Shown piece after piece: positions 40,301-52,100 of a DNA stretch of 64,000 nucleotides (the first letter of the stretch is position 1; each line of letters starts with the position of its first letter). The DNA comes from Tubulanus polymorphus (Eukaryota > Nemertea > Palaeonemertea > Tubulaniformes > Tubulanidae), in the NCBI RefSeq assembly GCF_964204645.1, contig NC_134032.1, forward strand, positions 9,356,275 to 9,420,274, in the 5' to 3' direction. Position numbers and translations under genes: made by a program. The notes beneath the pieces were generated by a model that did not search any database, had not been told where the DNA came from, and worked only from the letters and a program-made list of their open reading frames with translations.

Positions 40301-43300
40301 GATTAATCAAATTTTCTCGGTCGGCCGCAATTTTCGGGTTTTTCTTAATCCGACTTCGTCATAGACCTAACTATTAATCGAACTTATTTTCCTGTCTGCA
40401 AGATCCTTCGGGGTTTGCTTTCGTTTAAACGCGCCCTTTTTTCCGATCAAAGCCTTTCGATTTCCATTCGATACGAACTATGCAGAGAAACGATGATAAA
40501 ACGTCAATGTTGGGCATTACGTTGATATTTACTAGTGTAGGCCTAGTAGAAGTAATCCAACACATGTACTGATGACAACTGACACTGTATGTGTGCCGAC
40601 TCTATCACATAGATAGATATATGTTTTCCTAGTTTATTCATAGAGATGCCACCTGGCTCGATGCAAATCAGGCTACGGTGTTTTTTACGGCAGTGTGTAC
40701 ACACCCCACGAGCTCGGTAATCGGTAATGATAAATTCGAACTTCGTAATTATATGCTTTCAAAATTTGAAATTCAATTAGGCCTACTGTGGGACGTCGTT
40801 ACGACGACCATCGGTGGACCAGAAAATATGTTTGGTTATTGGCTAGAGGTTCATTTAACAATGATTCGCAATAACCGATGAATCGTTGTTACGAGGTTCC
40901 GCTGTAAATAAATGTTGAGAGAACTCATTGAAATGAAAACTGATTATTTCATTTTCGATCGCTTTTACTGTCTCAGGAATCATATATCCATTACAAACCG
41001 TGGAACTAGTGTCCTGAAGTTTGAATTTAAAAATGGCAAAAATGCATAAAGAGGATGTATTTTTGATAATAGTAATGATGATAAACAATGATAACTTATC
41101 CATATAGCGCAGGAATCCTATTTGATACAGTTCAAATGTGTTCTTTTTTTTTATTGGTATTGTAATCATTAATCGCGGCCTTGATATATTCAAAGAACTC
41201 GATCAGTCATATCTTTCTATCATGCTAGGTACACATTAGGATATGCCCGAGGACACTACGTGAATGTACGGGGTTCGAACCAACGGCCAGGCTTCACAGA
41301 GTCGAACGCTCTAACCACTCGCCCATACTCCACTGACCTCTGTACTTTCATAAATCTATGAACCTGCTAATAGCCCGAACGTACTACATAGCTCAGTAAA
41401 TTGAGGGGTGAAAACAATGAGCGTTTCGTGTGAGATGGTATTTTTAAGACTCTGTAAGGGAGGGTGGTACAGGTGTACGTGACTCACGTTACCTCATAGA
41501 ACTAATTACCGCTGAAGAAAAATTAGTTAGTAATCATATATACGCGCAGGCTACTCGGCCTCTGCTTGTGTTGTTGTTCTAAACTCAGGTTGAGTTCTTT
41601 TCAGATTCGATACCGTTTTACAGTTATGCAGCGTTTAATAGGCCTATTTGATTCGCGAGAGAGTTAATATGAGATACGACTATGTGTCGAGCAATTATTC
41701 CAATGATATACTATTGTAGAACAGCTTTGTGAGCTAGGCCTTAGATGTGAACATTTCAGATGAACCTAGAAGTGAAGAACTAGGCAGATCTGTCTACCAC
41801 CACCCTTGTAGTGTAGTAGTTTTAATTTCATTCTCAATGAATTAACTATTTCAATTACTTCCACTGGTTGTGAAAACTATACTAGAAAATAATGGAATAC
41901 CATGTAATCGGGTCTGAGTAGGGTCCTGGTTGTGAAAGCTATACTTGAAATAGAATACCATGTAGTCGGGTCTGAGTGGGGTCCTGGGGTGTGAAAACTT
42001 TTACTTTCCAGCTATGAGCCCGGTCGTTGAGCCTCCGGGGCTAATACCGAGTTGTAAGACCGGGTGCCACCTACTGTCTAAGAAACCATTTCCCTATCTA
42101 CAATGCCCAAATCCACCCGGAATGAATAGGGAATACTTATGTCCACATTAGTAGTTGTCTGGAGTCCAACTACTGAAAATGAAATTTGATTGACGCAAGA
42201 AGCTAGAATAGGGCCTTAGATACAAATACTGGTAATACTTGTAATTTTGTCAGTATTTAGAATAATTGGCACTTTTTCTTTTCGAAAAATAGGCCTATAA
42301 ACCAAAAAATCCAGAAAAAAAGTTGTTAAACTTACTTTTTGTATTGTTACCGATATAATTCCTAGTCGCGAAAGAAAGAGAGCGAAATCTTGAGAATAGA
42401 ACTTCGAACGGTTTAAACTGAAACATATGTTTCAGGTTTGAGAGAGAGGAAGGGAGGGAAGAAGGAGGGATTTTCTAAGATTTGCTTTTCCTCCGAGTTT
42501 GTTTGGGCAGGGTGGTGTTAATAAGCGGAACATTTACGTTGTAGGATATAACGAATTATCAAGAGAAAGATTTCAAATTTCAAAATACTTCGGTATGAAG
42601 AATAAAAACCTTGTTCGTTTTAGATCTAGGTCAAGGTTGTTTGGTTACATTTGGCCTAGTTCTTCCACAGTCGGGAAAAATTTTGTTAGAAAAAATTAAC
42701 TCATTTCATTGACTCCATCCAAATTAAAAGAACTATTTTTGTTTGAAGTAACTGAATACGACCTAATTTGACTCCTAAGTCTCAAATATGGCTCGGAACA
42801 GGGGTCTAATCCAAACCAAATACTTTATCATACCTGAAAACCCTGCCTATTATTACCTAGGATTGTAGAATAGTGTTTTTCAATGATACGTATTTTTTTT
42901 TTCCAGAACGCCAATAAAATGCGGACATGTCATCCGTTTGACACATTTATCATCTAAAAAAAATTTACACAGTCACCATTTTAGTTCGCCCCTGTCGGGA
43001 AACCAGGAGGTCAGCGCGTTCGGAGATAAAGGCGGTGGAGATGAGGGTAAGATATCTTGAATTATATCCCTGTCTTTGATATTGGTATTCGCCTAGACTC
43101 AAATAGATAAAGATGATACAGGGTCCTTATGACTCCTTCATTCCTTAGAAACCCCGTCAAAACTGAAATGTTTTTAAAGGTACTTGAAAATCCTTCTTTT
43201 TGAGCAAAAGGCCCGAAACCCTTTTAAAACCCCATTCCATTTTGAGAAATAGGCAATTAGAAATTATTTTCTAGTTTGTAGTTGTGCTGATTAATTTTTC

Positions 43301-44732
43301 CTTTAACAGGGTTTCCAGCGGTCCTTCCAAGTCCTTCTTTTGGAAAAAGTTTGGACAACCATCATCTTTGTCCTTCTTTTTGACTCTAAGTCCTTCCTTT
43401 TGATAAAAAAGTCCTTCCAAATTTGATTTTTATGTATTTTTGCGTGCAATTTTGACGCGAATTTTACCGTTGAAGTATTTCATTACTCAGGCCTGGTAAT
43501 TCAATTATCAGTAAGATTGAATCTGCAGGAAAAGGTTTTGGAATTACCCTGAAATATATGACTGGTCTACATGACTAGTATTTGGGCAAAGGCATTGCGA
43601 AAATGCTCCCTTATGGCCCCTCATTTTACTGGAAAGTACATCTTTCCGAGTCAAAAAGTCCCCCCTTATGGGTCTAAAATTGCCGAAAAAACCCTTCTTG
43701 GTACTTCTTTTTACTCTGGCCTTACCACTGGAAACCCTGTTTAAAACTCCTTTTATCAAGAGTGACTGGTCTGTAGAGACCGTTTCATGTAGGATCTAGT
43801 TCACCAGTTCTCGTTCGAATCGGGTACACCTGCAGCGACATATAAGAATGCCTTGAAATTTGGAAATTTAAGATCAACTATTGAAGATATTAATTCGGCA
43901 TGCAATTTCCAAATTCTAAATCACAGTGGCCCCTGCACATTAAATCAATTGTTCTTCTAGGTGACCACTGGTCTGTGGAGTGCGAGGAAACTTACTGGGA
44001 CCGAGGAGAACATTTCCAGCTGAAACATGTCGTCACTGGGCAGTAAGTAAAAATCCTGAAATTTGTAGACAGCGATGTATAAGATCACCTCATAAAGGCC
44101 CAGAATGGCTTGAAATCTCCTTTCGAACGGAAAATACTTATAATGGTGCTCGAAACTGCCCTAATTTGAGCTAAACGTCAGAAACTCCTAAAAACCCCCT
44201 TCAATTTTGAGAAAAAGGAAAAGATGGCAAAGAAGTTGTACATTATTGGACTACGCCTAAATCAGTACAGTTGGAACCCCGATCTTTTAGTTAACCAGTT
44301 CGTTCATAGATAAGAAACCGAGATTAGATAATGTCAAGGATGAAAATTTTCTTACAAAACCACTGGATGACCGGTTTACCGAGATAAACAGTACTGATTT
44401 AGGAGGAGTCTACAGTAATTGGGATATGAATGCAATGCAGAGCACTTCCTCAGAATTTGAAAAAAAAAATTTTTATAAAGCTGCTCGAAAACTTACGTCG
44501 AGAAATTACCGATCTGTAGAGACCCTGTTATATATTTTCTAGGTATCTACATGTATCCGGTGATACGTACGGGCGCCCGATACACGGCCAGAAAGAGATC
44601 AGCGCGCACAGCTACGCGAATCACGACGGCAGCGTGTGGAAAGTGATGGAAGGAATTTACGTCAAACCGAACGAAGACTCGATGCTGAACGGCGCCACCG
44701 GTGGCAGTTCGGTGCACCGCGACGAACTTTAA
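37330..44732 (+). CDS. SDF2: SDF2-type ER-lumen protein with MIR domains
   Basis: SDF2 and SDF2L1 act in the ER lumen in protein folding and quality control, together with DnaJB11/BiP, and as stabilisers of unfolded substrates. Six exons, all phase-consistent: 37330-37417, 38159-38271, 38738-38820, 42907-43046, 43961-44042, 44543-44732; 231 residues. Residues 1-28 are a signal peptide (FGLFLTVFGVLLALSQG). Three MIR repeats follow: YQYVTCGSVLKLLNIRNNVR, TPIKCGHVIRLTHLSSKKNL with LHSHHFSSPLSGNQEVSAFG, and TYWDRGEHFQLKHVVTGQYL. The C-terminus SVHRDEL is an HDEL-like ER retrieval signal. Poly(A) signals AATAAA lie at 45237 and 45373. Length fits the family (about 210-225). The 4.1-kb intron 3 is repeat-rich. 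Confidence 0.95.
39040..39235. repeat. Reverse-oriented CACCTGGTGG repeat array
   Basis: It contains AATCCACCAGGTGTTGTTAG, TGTGCAGTGGGACATCAACT and CCACTTTTGGCAAGTGAGCA, the reverse complement of units at 18395 and 20200. Two to three units. Confidence 0.7.
41220..41335 (-). mobile_element. tRNA-derived SINE-like repeat, second copy
   Basis: Minus strand: an A box in GGGCGAGTGGTTAGAGCG, then GACTCTGTGAAGCCTGGCC, then a B box in GGTTCGAACCCC. It matches the copy at 8480-8640 through the tRNA-like head and is a few bases diverged. Confidence 0.7.
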
Positions 44733-47190
44733 CGATCGCTGAACGCTTTTAACGAAATATCATCATATACTCCTCATTTCATCGATTTTCCGTCGTGGGC
44801 GAATAGGACAAAATGTCAGATTTTCATAAAACAAAAATTGGAAATTTTATAAGTCAATGTTTTCACAACGAAATACGTAGAATTGTTCGATTTCAAAAAA
44901 AAGAATGGTTTGCTATTTGCTACGAAATTATAAAAACATGCGATTTCTTTATTTCCTGACCAAGTTTTTCAATATTCGGTGAAACCTTTCGTCAACGAAA
45001 AAAGAAGTTTTAATTTCTGAGAACAGATTAAAAAGATAGAATAGTAAAAAGTAAATTTTCAATTTTGTTTTTGTCGTACATGTAACAAATTTTCTGTAAC
45101 AAGATGTAGTTATCCTATAGTCGAACTCCCTAAAGTCGTCATCGGTTAGTTCTCCACATTTATGAAGTGGTCTCTAAAGCCCCGATTTGTTTATTTTTCA
45201 ACCAATTCCATATATTTGTCATTTCCAGCTATGACCAATAAAGGGAGTTTGACCTTCATACTTTTAAGTAAATTCTGACGGTTTCAATACATTTGTCTTC
45301 GATGTTCCGTTGCCCGCATTCTCTATACGGTTTCATAACTTGTTTCGTGTTTTTGTGTAAAAAAAAGCTCCTAATAAATGAATATTATTAAATTATTAAT
45401 AGATTTTAATTGAATTTGTGTCGATTTCTTTTTGTCTGGTCCGAGGTCAGATTTTTACCCGAGCCGCAGTACAGTGGAACCTCGTTATAACAGCATTGGA
45501 AGTAACGATTTATCAGTTAAAACAAAACTTGAATCTTATCCCAAATTCTGGTGAATTTTTATAATTTCATTTTACACTGGATATGATAGATTATCGATTT
45601 CTGGTTCGTGTAGTTCATTGTATCTAGGTTCATCAGCATTATAAGATGTTGATGGCGCTACTGAATTCTTTCCATATTTTCCGAACGATATGGGGAGCGT
45701 CTTGTCCCATTCTCGCTTGCCAGGGGTTGCAGATTTAGCAAAATTGGAAAAGCGAGTGGGTGGTCATCTTCGGAAAACGCACTCGTCCAAACGCCGAGAA
45801 AGGTTTGGCTTGCCAAGGGAGAAATAGGGCCACTTCAATATGAAGGCAGGTACCAGACCTAGAAAGATCAGTAGTTCCGTCTATGGGTTGCGTCACGCCA
45901 AAAATATTGATTAATAACATATATGAACAAACGTACATACAATTCAAGAAAATCTCTATCAGTTTTGTTTTCAAATCGCTAGTATATATTTATCAATCAC
46001 ATAGACAAATTAATGCAATTCAGTGAAGTCGCTTACAAAAAATTATTTTTGAAAGATTCTGTTTTGTAATTGCCGGACACGATTTCTGCCGCGGCTGTCT
46101 CTATCGCTAAAGTTGAATTCACTTGAATTCATAGGTAATTCCCTATGTTAATCAATAGGCCTATCTATGATCTTCAGGTCATTATAGGCATCTGGGAGGA
46201 CAAGGGAAAAATATTTCTATTGATATCTTTGATATTCGAGTATCACTTTCGATATATCTTGGAAGAACCACAGAAGGAAAATAAAAAGGAGTGAAAATTA
46301 CGATGAATATAATTCAAATGATGGGAAAAATTCATTTTTGTAAATCACTTGATCGAAGATTAAAGTAAAGGCATGACAAAAAAATTTGAATGTTGAAAAG
46401 TTTGAAATTTGAACAAAATTTTTTTTTGAGAATTTTGATGAAAAAATGACATGGGCAGAAAAGAAAATTTACTCGAATTCGGGGAGCGTATGTATACGTA
46501 ATCCGTATGACAAGAAGCCCGATTACCTCACAGGGGCTCGTATTTGAAGTTTGGGGTGAACTGTAACTTCGGGATCATCCAGGGTATTCCTGGTGAAAAA
46601 GAATATTCTATTTATACATATAGTACCAGGGATAGTGGATGGATTACATTCCTTATTAATTGTGCCGTGTGAAACTATCGGATGCATCTATTACGACCGA
46701 AAACATTTCTTCGCGGCCAAAACTCTGCAATGAAGTTGTCCGTTGCGTTAGCGCTTAAGTCTCCATTGAAATTCTAAGTAATTCATTCAGTAAAAAGTTC
46801 CTCCGATTGTAGCTGAAATATAGATAAGAAAGAATGTATATAAATATGAATGTTATGTTTTTTTTTCAAGCAGATTTTCTAAGTTCGAGATGAACTTGAA
46901 CATTTGAATATAGTCGTGTACCCTTCAAAAGTGACTGATAAAAACAGGAGCGGATTTAGGGGTGGTCACTAGGGCCCCTGTCTTTTCGTACAGGTTGCCC
47001 TTTTCGACAAGACAAAGCTCGTTAATATCTACAATAGACACTCATCCTTTCGGTTATGGCACATGTTTCTTCTCTACTGGACCCCGGCCACCCAAATTTT
47101 CTACATACTCCACCCCTGAAATATTTCCTTATTTACGAAGTTAACGAAAAGCTCGTAACATATAGAAATTCGAATTCAGAAAAAAATCTC
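44733..47190. other. Convergent intergenic stretch between SDF2 and the PLAT gene
   Basis: The SDF2 3'UTR with two AATAAA signals lies to about 45400. Beyond it I see AT-rich sequence without a gene. A transposon-type end, CAGGAGCGGATTTAGGGG, lies at 46945. Confidence 0.55.
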
Positions 47191-49114
47191 TCATTGAAAA
47201 AGCTTACAAATTTTTATTTGTTCCTGGTCGTTATCGTAATTCGGGTTGTAATAAATTCCATGAAACGCGTCGTCTGCTACACGACTCGTGGCGTCACCTG
47301 CTGGTGGCGAATCGACTGACGCAGATGATGTAGTCGCAACGATCATGTCTAAAAACGAAAAAGAAACCGTTTAAAATACAATTCGAAAGATTCCCCATGA
47401 AATAGGGGACGAATCTAAGGGAGTGTCTCGCCGGAGTCCCCCTCTTCATCGAGTCGGAAATCCTTAAAACCCGGCTGCCAAATTCATCCCTCCTTTCGAG
47501 AACTGAAAGAACTACGTTCTGGTGACGCACAGACCCCATTTTCAGGGGCGGGTCCAGAGTCCCACTTTTTTCGGGCGAGTGATCTTGGAATCCCCCCTCC
47601 ACCAAACAAAGAAAATGGTGAAATTGTGAGCGTATTTCATGTCTTACTTCAACCAGGAAAGTGCTCTGATTGCACCAGCTTTTGGCTTCGCGCAGGCATC
47701 ATTGGGCTACAATCGTGTGTAATTGACCCAGTGCGCCCCCTTTTCCCCAAAAGCTAGATCCGCCACTGCATTTCCTTTTTTAATGAAAATTCGTTTGAAG
47801 AACGAAATTTCCATGGCCAGTTTAGAATGTGAAGTAAATGGCCTGGAGCCGACTTATATACCAGTGTCCGTGTTGCGGTTATTTGAAAGGCATCTGTGAC
47901 GATAGAATATGTACAAGGCGAGTAACATCAACGCGGATCCGACAGCTAAAATGAAAGCACCCACTATCGTGTATGCGACGCCACTTCCTGAGTGCAGACG
48001 GCGAATCGTTACGGTGTCTTCTAAAAAAGTAGAAAAGATCGAAACTTGAATCGACCCGCGTATAACACATATTTGCTAAGAGGCCACTGGTCAAGCGGAG
48101 TTTCTGGAAAAGTGTGACGGAAGAGTTAGATTACTCACGTGTAGTGCGCTCCGTCGGGACGTATAAAACTGTACAAAAAAATAAGGCCATAAAATCATTC
48201 AAAATTTCGTCGGAATTTCTATTAAGACGTTTTTATTGAAAACGTTTGTAGTTAAATCGATCTTAATGAGGTCAAAATTACTTGTCTTCAATTCACGTGA
48301 CCGGTTAAACTCCGCCCACTGTCCACTGAGTATCCAATTGTTGCAGTCGAATTCGTACCGGACGAAAGAGTCACCTTGGATACCGTTCAGGACAACCTTT
48401 AATTTGAGTAAATTCATGTTACAAATAATGTGTTTATGATGTTATCAATAAAATTTCCAAAAGTACACATTTGGAAATCTTGCCTTTTCCGGTAACCATT
48501 CTTCACTCGTTGTGTCTGTGCCGTTCACTGTCGTCGTCTGGTCGTCTCGCGCGACGACGTCACTTCCGCCCAGTTTCAGTCTGACGGCGCTCGGCTCTCC
48601 GACGACCTTGACCCTGATATTCGCTCGTTTCACGGTGCCCTGGTGGAAGCCGCGGCCCAGCGACACGAATTCGGTTCGGCGCTCGCGGGTGGGCGGCGTC
48701 CCGATGATCATGAGATAAACGGGCGATTCGGCTCCGTGAAAGTGAAGCTCGCCGGTTGTGACATAAACATCCCAGGAAACTTACGAAAAAAAACGTAGAA
48801 AATCTACCTCATTTAAAAATGAAAAGAATCCCGCAATAATTAAGAAATAATAATCTTGCTTTTGCTCGACCTGTTATGAGCTGTTCCATAATTCCTCTTA
48901 GACATCATCAAATTACACCCAGAACCATCCATAAAGAAAGGCTCTTCCCGTAAAATACTAAGTACTCGTTGGAATTTTCCATCAAAATATGGATACCCCC
49001 TTTCCGCAATGACATCATCAAATATTTACCTTTATCGAAACCTAGAATTGAACAGAAGAATAAGATAACGACTTGTATCAGAACCAACACAGCGCCGTCG
49101 CAGCCGCGGTACAT
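47191..49114 (-). CDS. Single-pass membrane protein with one extracellular PLAT domain
   Basis: Six exons, phase-consistent: 49030-49114, 48484-48779, 48282-48396, 48139-48168 (a 30-bp microexon), 47862-48020, 47191-47348; about 280 residues. A signal peptide (LVLIQVVILFFCSILGFDK) is followed by a PLAT/LH2 domain: WDVYVTTGELHFHGAES, VYLMIIGTPPTRERR, then EEWLPEKVVLNGIQGD and VRYEFDCNNWI. A juxtamembrane stretch with HSGSG leads to a transmembrane helix (YTIVGAFILAVGSALMLLAL), a basic stop-transfer YRHR and a ~60-residue cytoplasmic tail with the NPxY motif YYNPNYDN. Intron 2 uses a GC donor (AAG then GCAAGA, at 48483), needed to keep the PLAT fold in frame. PLAT domains usually bind lipid or protein partners. 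I do not recognise a named family of this architecture. The last exon is the least certain. Confidence 0.75.
47543..47768. mobile_element. Non-autonomous DNA transposon with CAGGGGCGGGTCCAG-type ends
   Basis: The left end CAGGGGCGGGTCCAGAGTCCC is mirrored, with mismatches, by GCTAGATCCGCCACTG at the right. The same end type frames 56459-57308 and appears alone at 46945. It lies in intron 5 of the PLAT gene. Confidence 0.55.
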
Positions 49115-52100
49115 ATTCAGTCAGCGCGTTATGCCAGGTATAAATATCATTAGAATGAACGATCAAAAAACTTCCTCGTTAGAATCTGATTTCATGTCTC
49201 GTGACAAACATTATATATTTCAGTTCACTGATAAATCAGAATCTATGAAACCAGGAAACGCGGGTCGCGGCCATTAATGCGTGCGCGAATGTATGACTCT
49301 CTCTTTTGATGAAATCTATTTTCATCGAATTCAATTTAAGATCGCCCTGTGACATCATCAAATCATTCAACCTAAATCCAATATATCCCCTATGTCACCC
49401 TATGACATCATCACCAAATTGCATCCGAACACGTTTTCGAACAGATATGGCTAAATTATTCATCGAGAGATGCCCGAAACATAATCAAACTTCATAAAGA
49501 TTTTTGGTTAGTTTTGATAAGTTTCAGCATAGACTCTAGAACGTTTAAATAGAGTCCATTGTTGATGTCTCGACATGACCTAGTTAGTTCTAACTTCTTA
49601 CAGTCTCCAGTAGATGGCGAGCTAGTAGTAGAGACTTGCACTCACTTGTGCTCTTTAGCTGTCTTGTCTGACCTTGGAGTTACTCCAAGGTCAGACAGTC
49701 GATGATTCCATGGCTTACGCTAAATAAGTATTAGGTATGAATATGAATTAGGTATAAGTATGAATTAGACTTATGATATGATATATAAGGATCTAAATAT
49801 CAAATATTTCATCTAACCATCGTGAACAGTATACGCGATTAGATTGATGAATGTTGGAAGTGTTGGCCGTTCAGTTGCACTGTTATGTCCGATGTTAGAA
49901 ATAGCCGTAAGGGAAAATATAAGATGGCACAGAAATAAAAAGGCTTCGTTTGGTTTTAAAAGCATTAAACCGCGCTTCTCGTCCCGAGGGCTTGAGCCTT
50001 TATTCTGCTGTCCACCTCGTCATACAGCCTTCTCGGGTGTCCCCATTTATCAAGAGGAGGGGTCGAATACCTTTTAAAAGGGCCAAATCCACCATGCTCT
50101 TCTTAAAACTGTTGTTACGGGCCTTTTGAGACGAAAAAAAGTGAACGCTGAATACCACTGCGTGGTTCCTGATGTTCGAAGTTTGGCGCATATCGCGTTT
50201 GTAGTTTATGAGGTAACTAGCTGAATACCCGTCCAATGGGCGGTTTTGTCGTTGAGCGCACAGGTGTGTTAGTCATGAGCACACCTCCTCGGTTCAAAAA
50301 TCCCAAATCCTGATATTTTTGCTTGCGAAAAACAATTTGGCCGTGAAATAAATCTAAATGCTTCAAATGTTCAGATTTTTTAGAAGCGCTGAACTCCAGA
50401 CCTCCACTACCCCGTCTGACCTGTCTGTGGTACAAAACGTATCGTTTAGATATCTACAGTAAATTCTGCCCCAGCCGTTTTAGGCCCCTCCTCCTCGTTC
50501 GATCTTTGTACTTACTTTATTGACCACACCACCTGTACGATCATTTAAAAAGCCCGTCCTATCAACCAACGAATTGCATGTATATGCTTAAATTGACCAT
50601 TAATTGAAGATCGCTCGACGATGATATTAGGATTCTGTATTTTGTATCACTGTTCGGCATTGTTTTTTGATATCTCTCGTATACACATAATTGTTATGAA
50701 AAAGCTTCTGTCAGAAAAGTATGTACATTTTCTTTGACCCCCTCCCAGTACAAAGTTACTTCATTATATTTGTTTACCCCTCCCCATAAACCTATGTACT
50801 ATTAGAACGCTCTCTTATAAAATTGACCACCAACGCACGCATCCGCAGCCCCCTGAGCCATTCTGAGAACCTACCGTTGGGCCTCCTTAACCTGTCTGTG
50901 GTATGGAACCATTCTGAAAACCTGCGCAATGGGCCTGTCCCCCTCCAAGAAACACCCACAATTCACAACTGATGCAGAATTCAGTGTTAGGGAACAGTGT
51001 TATGTACTGTTACAGGGGCGTAGCCACCGGTGCGACAACTGCGACATGTTGCACCAATGATTGAAAACCCCATTATGCTAAAACGTCATCAAGTTGTTGA
51101 AGTTGTCAGTGGTGCAAAGTATTTCATTCGGAGGCGTTTCCGCCCAGTGACTCCAGCGAGTTTTGTTTATACGGTAACAGTGTCACATCTGATCCATGCA
51201 CCTGATCTCACAGTATCAAAGTAACCGAATTCAGTAAACTTTTTTTTATATTACTTTAGAGCGACTTCTGGTTATATTTCACTGATTCTGTAGGTGTTTT
51301 ATACATTAAAAATTGACCAAAATAAAGGATTTGACCAAGAAAATTCTGCTGAAGTGCCGAGAGATGAAAACCGAGAAAATCGAGAGAGTATTGATTGTAC
51401 AATAAGCTAACATCAGTTCTGCTATTTCTTTATCAATAAGTCACTGGTCCGTGGCAGATCCGGCCTACCACTAGTGTATCGAGGGGTACTCAGGTTGCCC
51501 TTATATCTTTCTAGTTCGTGATTTTGACAGGCTCTTGTACTAACATGAATGTTTTATTCCGGGCAAGTATTCTGGAAGTAGTATAAAAATGGTCAATTCG
51601 AATCTAAACGGAAATAGTTAACTTCTAGGGGATAGATGTTATGCCCCAAATATGCTTAAAGATTGCATCTCAGAGCCTAGAAAAATCCAAATTTTCTGGG
51701 GAGTGCCCCCAGATCCCCCGTTTTTTGCTATGATATAATTGTCCTTCCAGTTCAGCAGGACGCCGCTCTGGGGTGTTGAAACATCTGGACCCCTCCCTAG
51801 ACCAAAGATAACCTTTGAGGCTTTGTATTATCTACAGAAAAAATTATTCGAATATGAGCTCTCATAGCCACCAGAATGCATCTCAGACGTTTTAATGTTC
51901 TAGGTTTTCTTGGGGGGGGGGGGGCAAACCCCCTTCTAGACATCGCACCTTCGGCGCTCGCTTGGATATACTGTTATGATAGGCAGTTTTTGATATTTAT
52001 AAAACATGCGTAAATCGATAGCAGTTGGATCTATTCAACTTTATTGGGAATTGCTAAACGGGCACGTTTTGACCAATGGTTTTTCGATGTCTATTTGCTA

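Larger units (their letters stand above)
38821..42906. other. SDF2 intron 3: repeats, no confirmed gene
   Basis: It holds the CACCTGGTGG-type array (39040-39235), a GC-rich island near 39370-39710, and a SINE-like repeat at 41220-41335. A polypurine tract (GAGAGAGGAAGGGAGGGAAG) lies near 42440. The remainder is unassigned AT-rich DNA. Confidence 0.55.
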
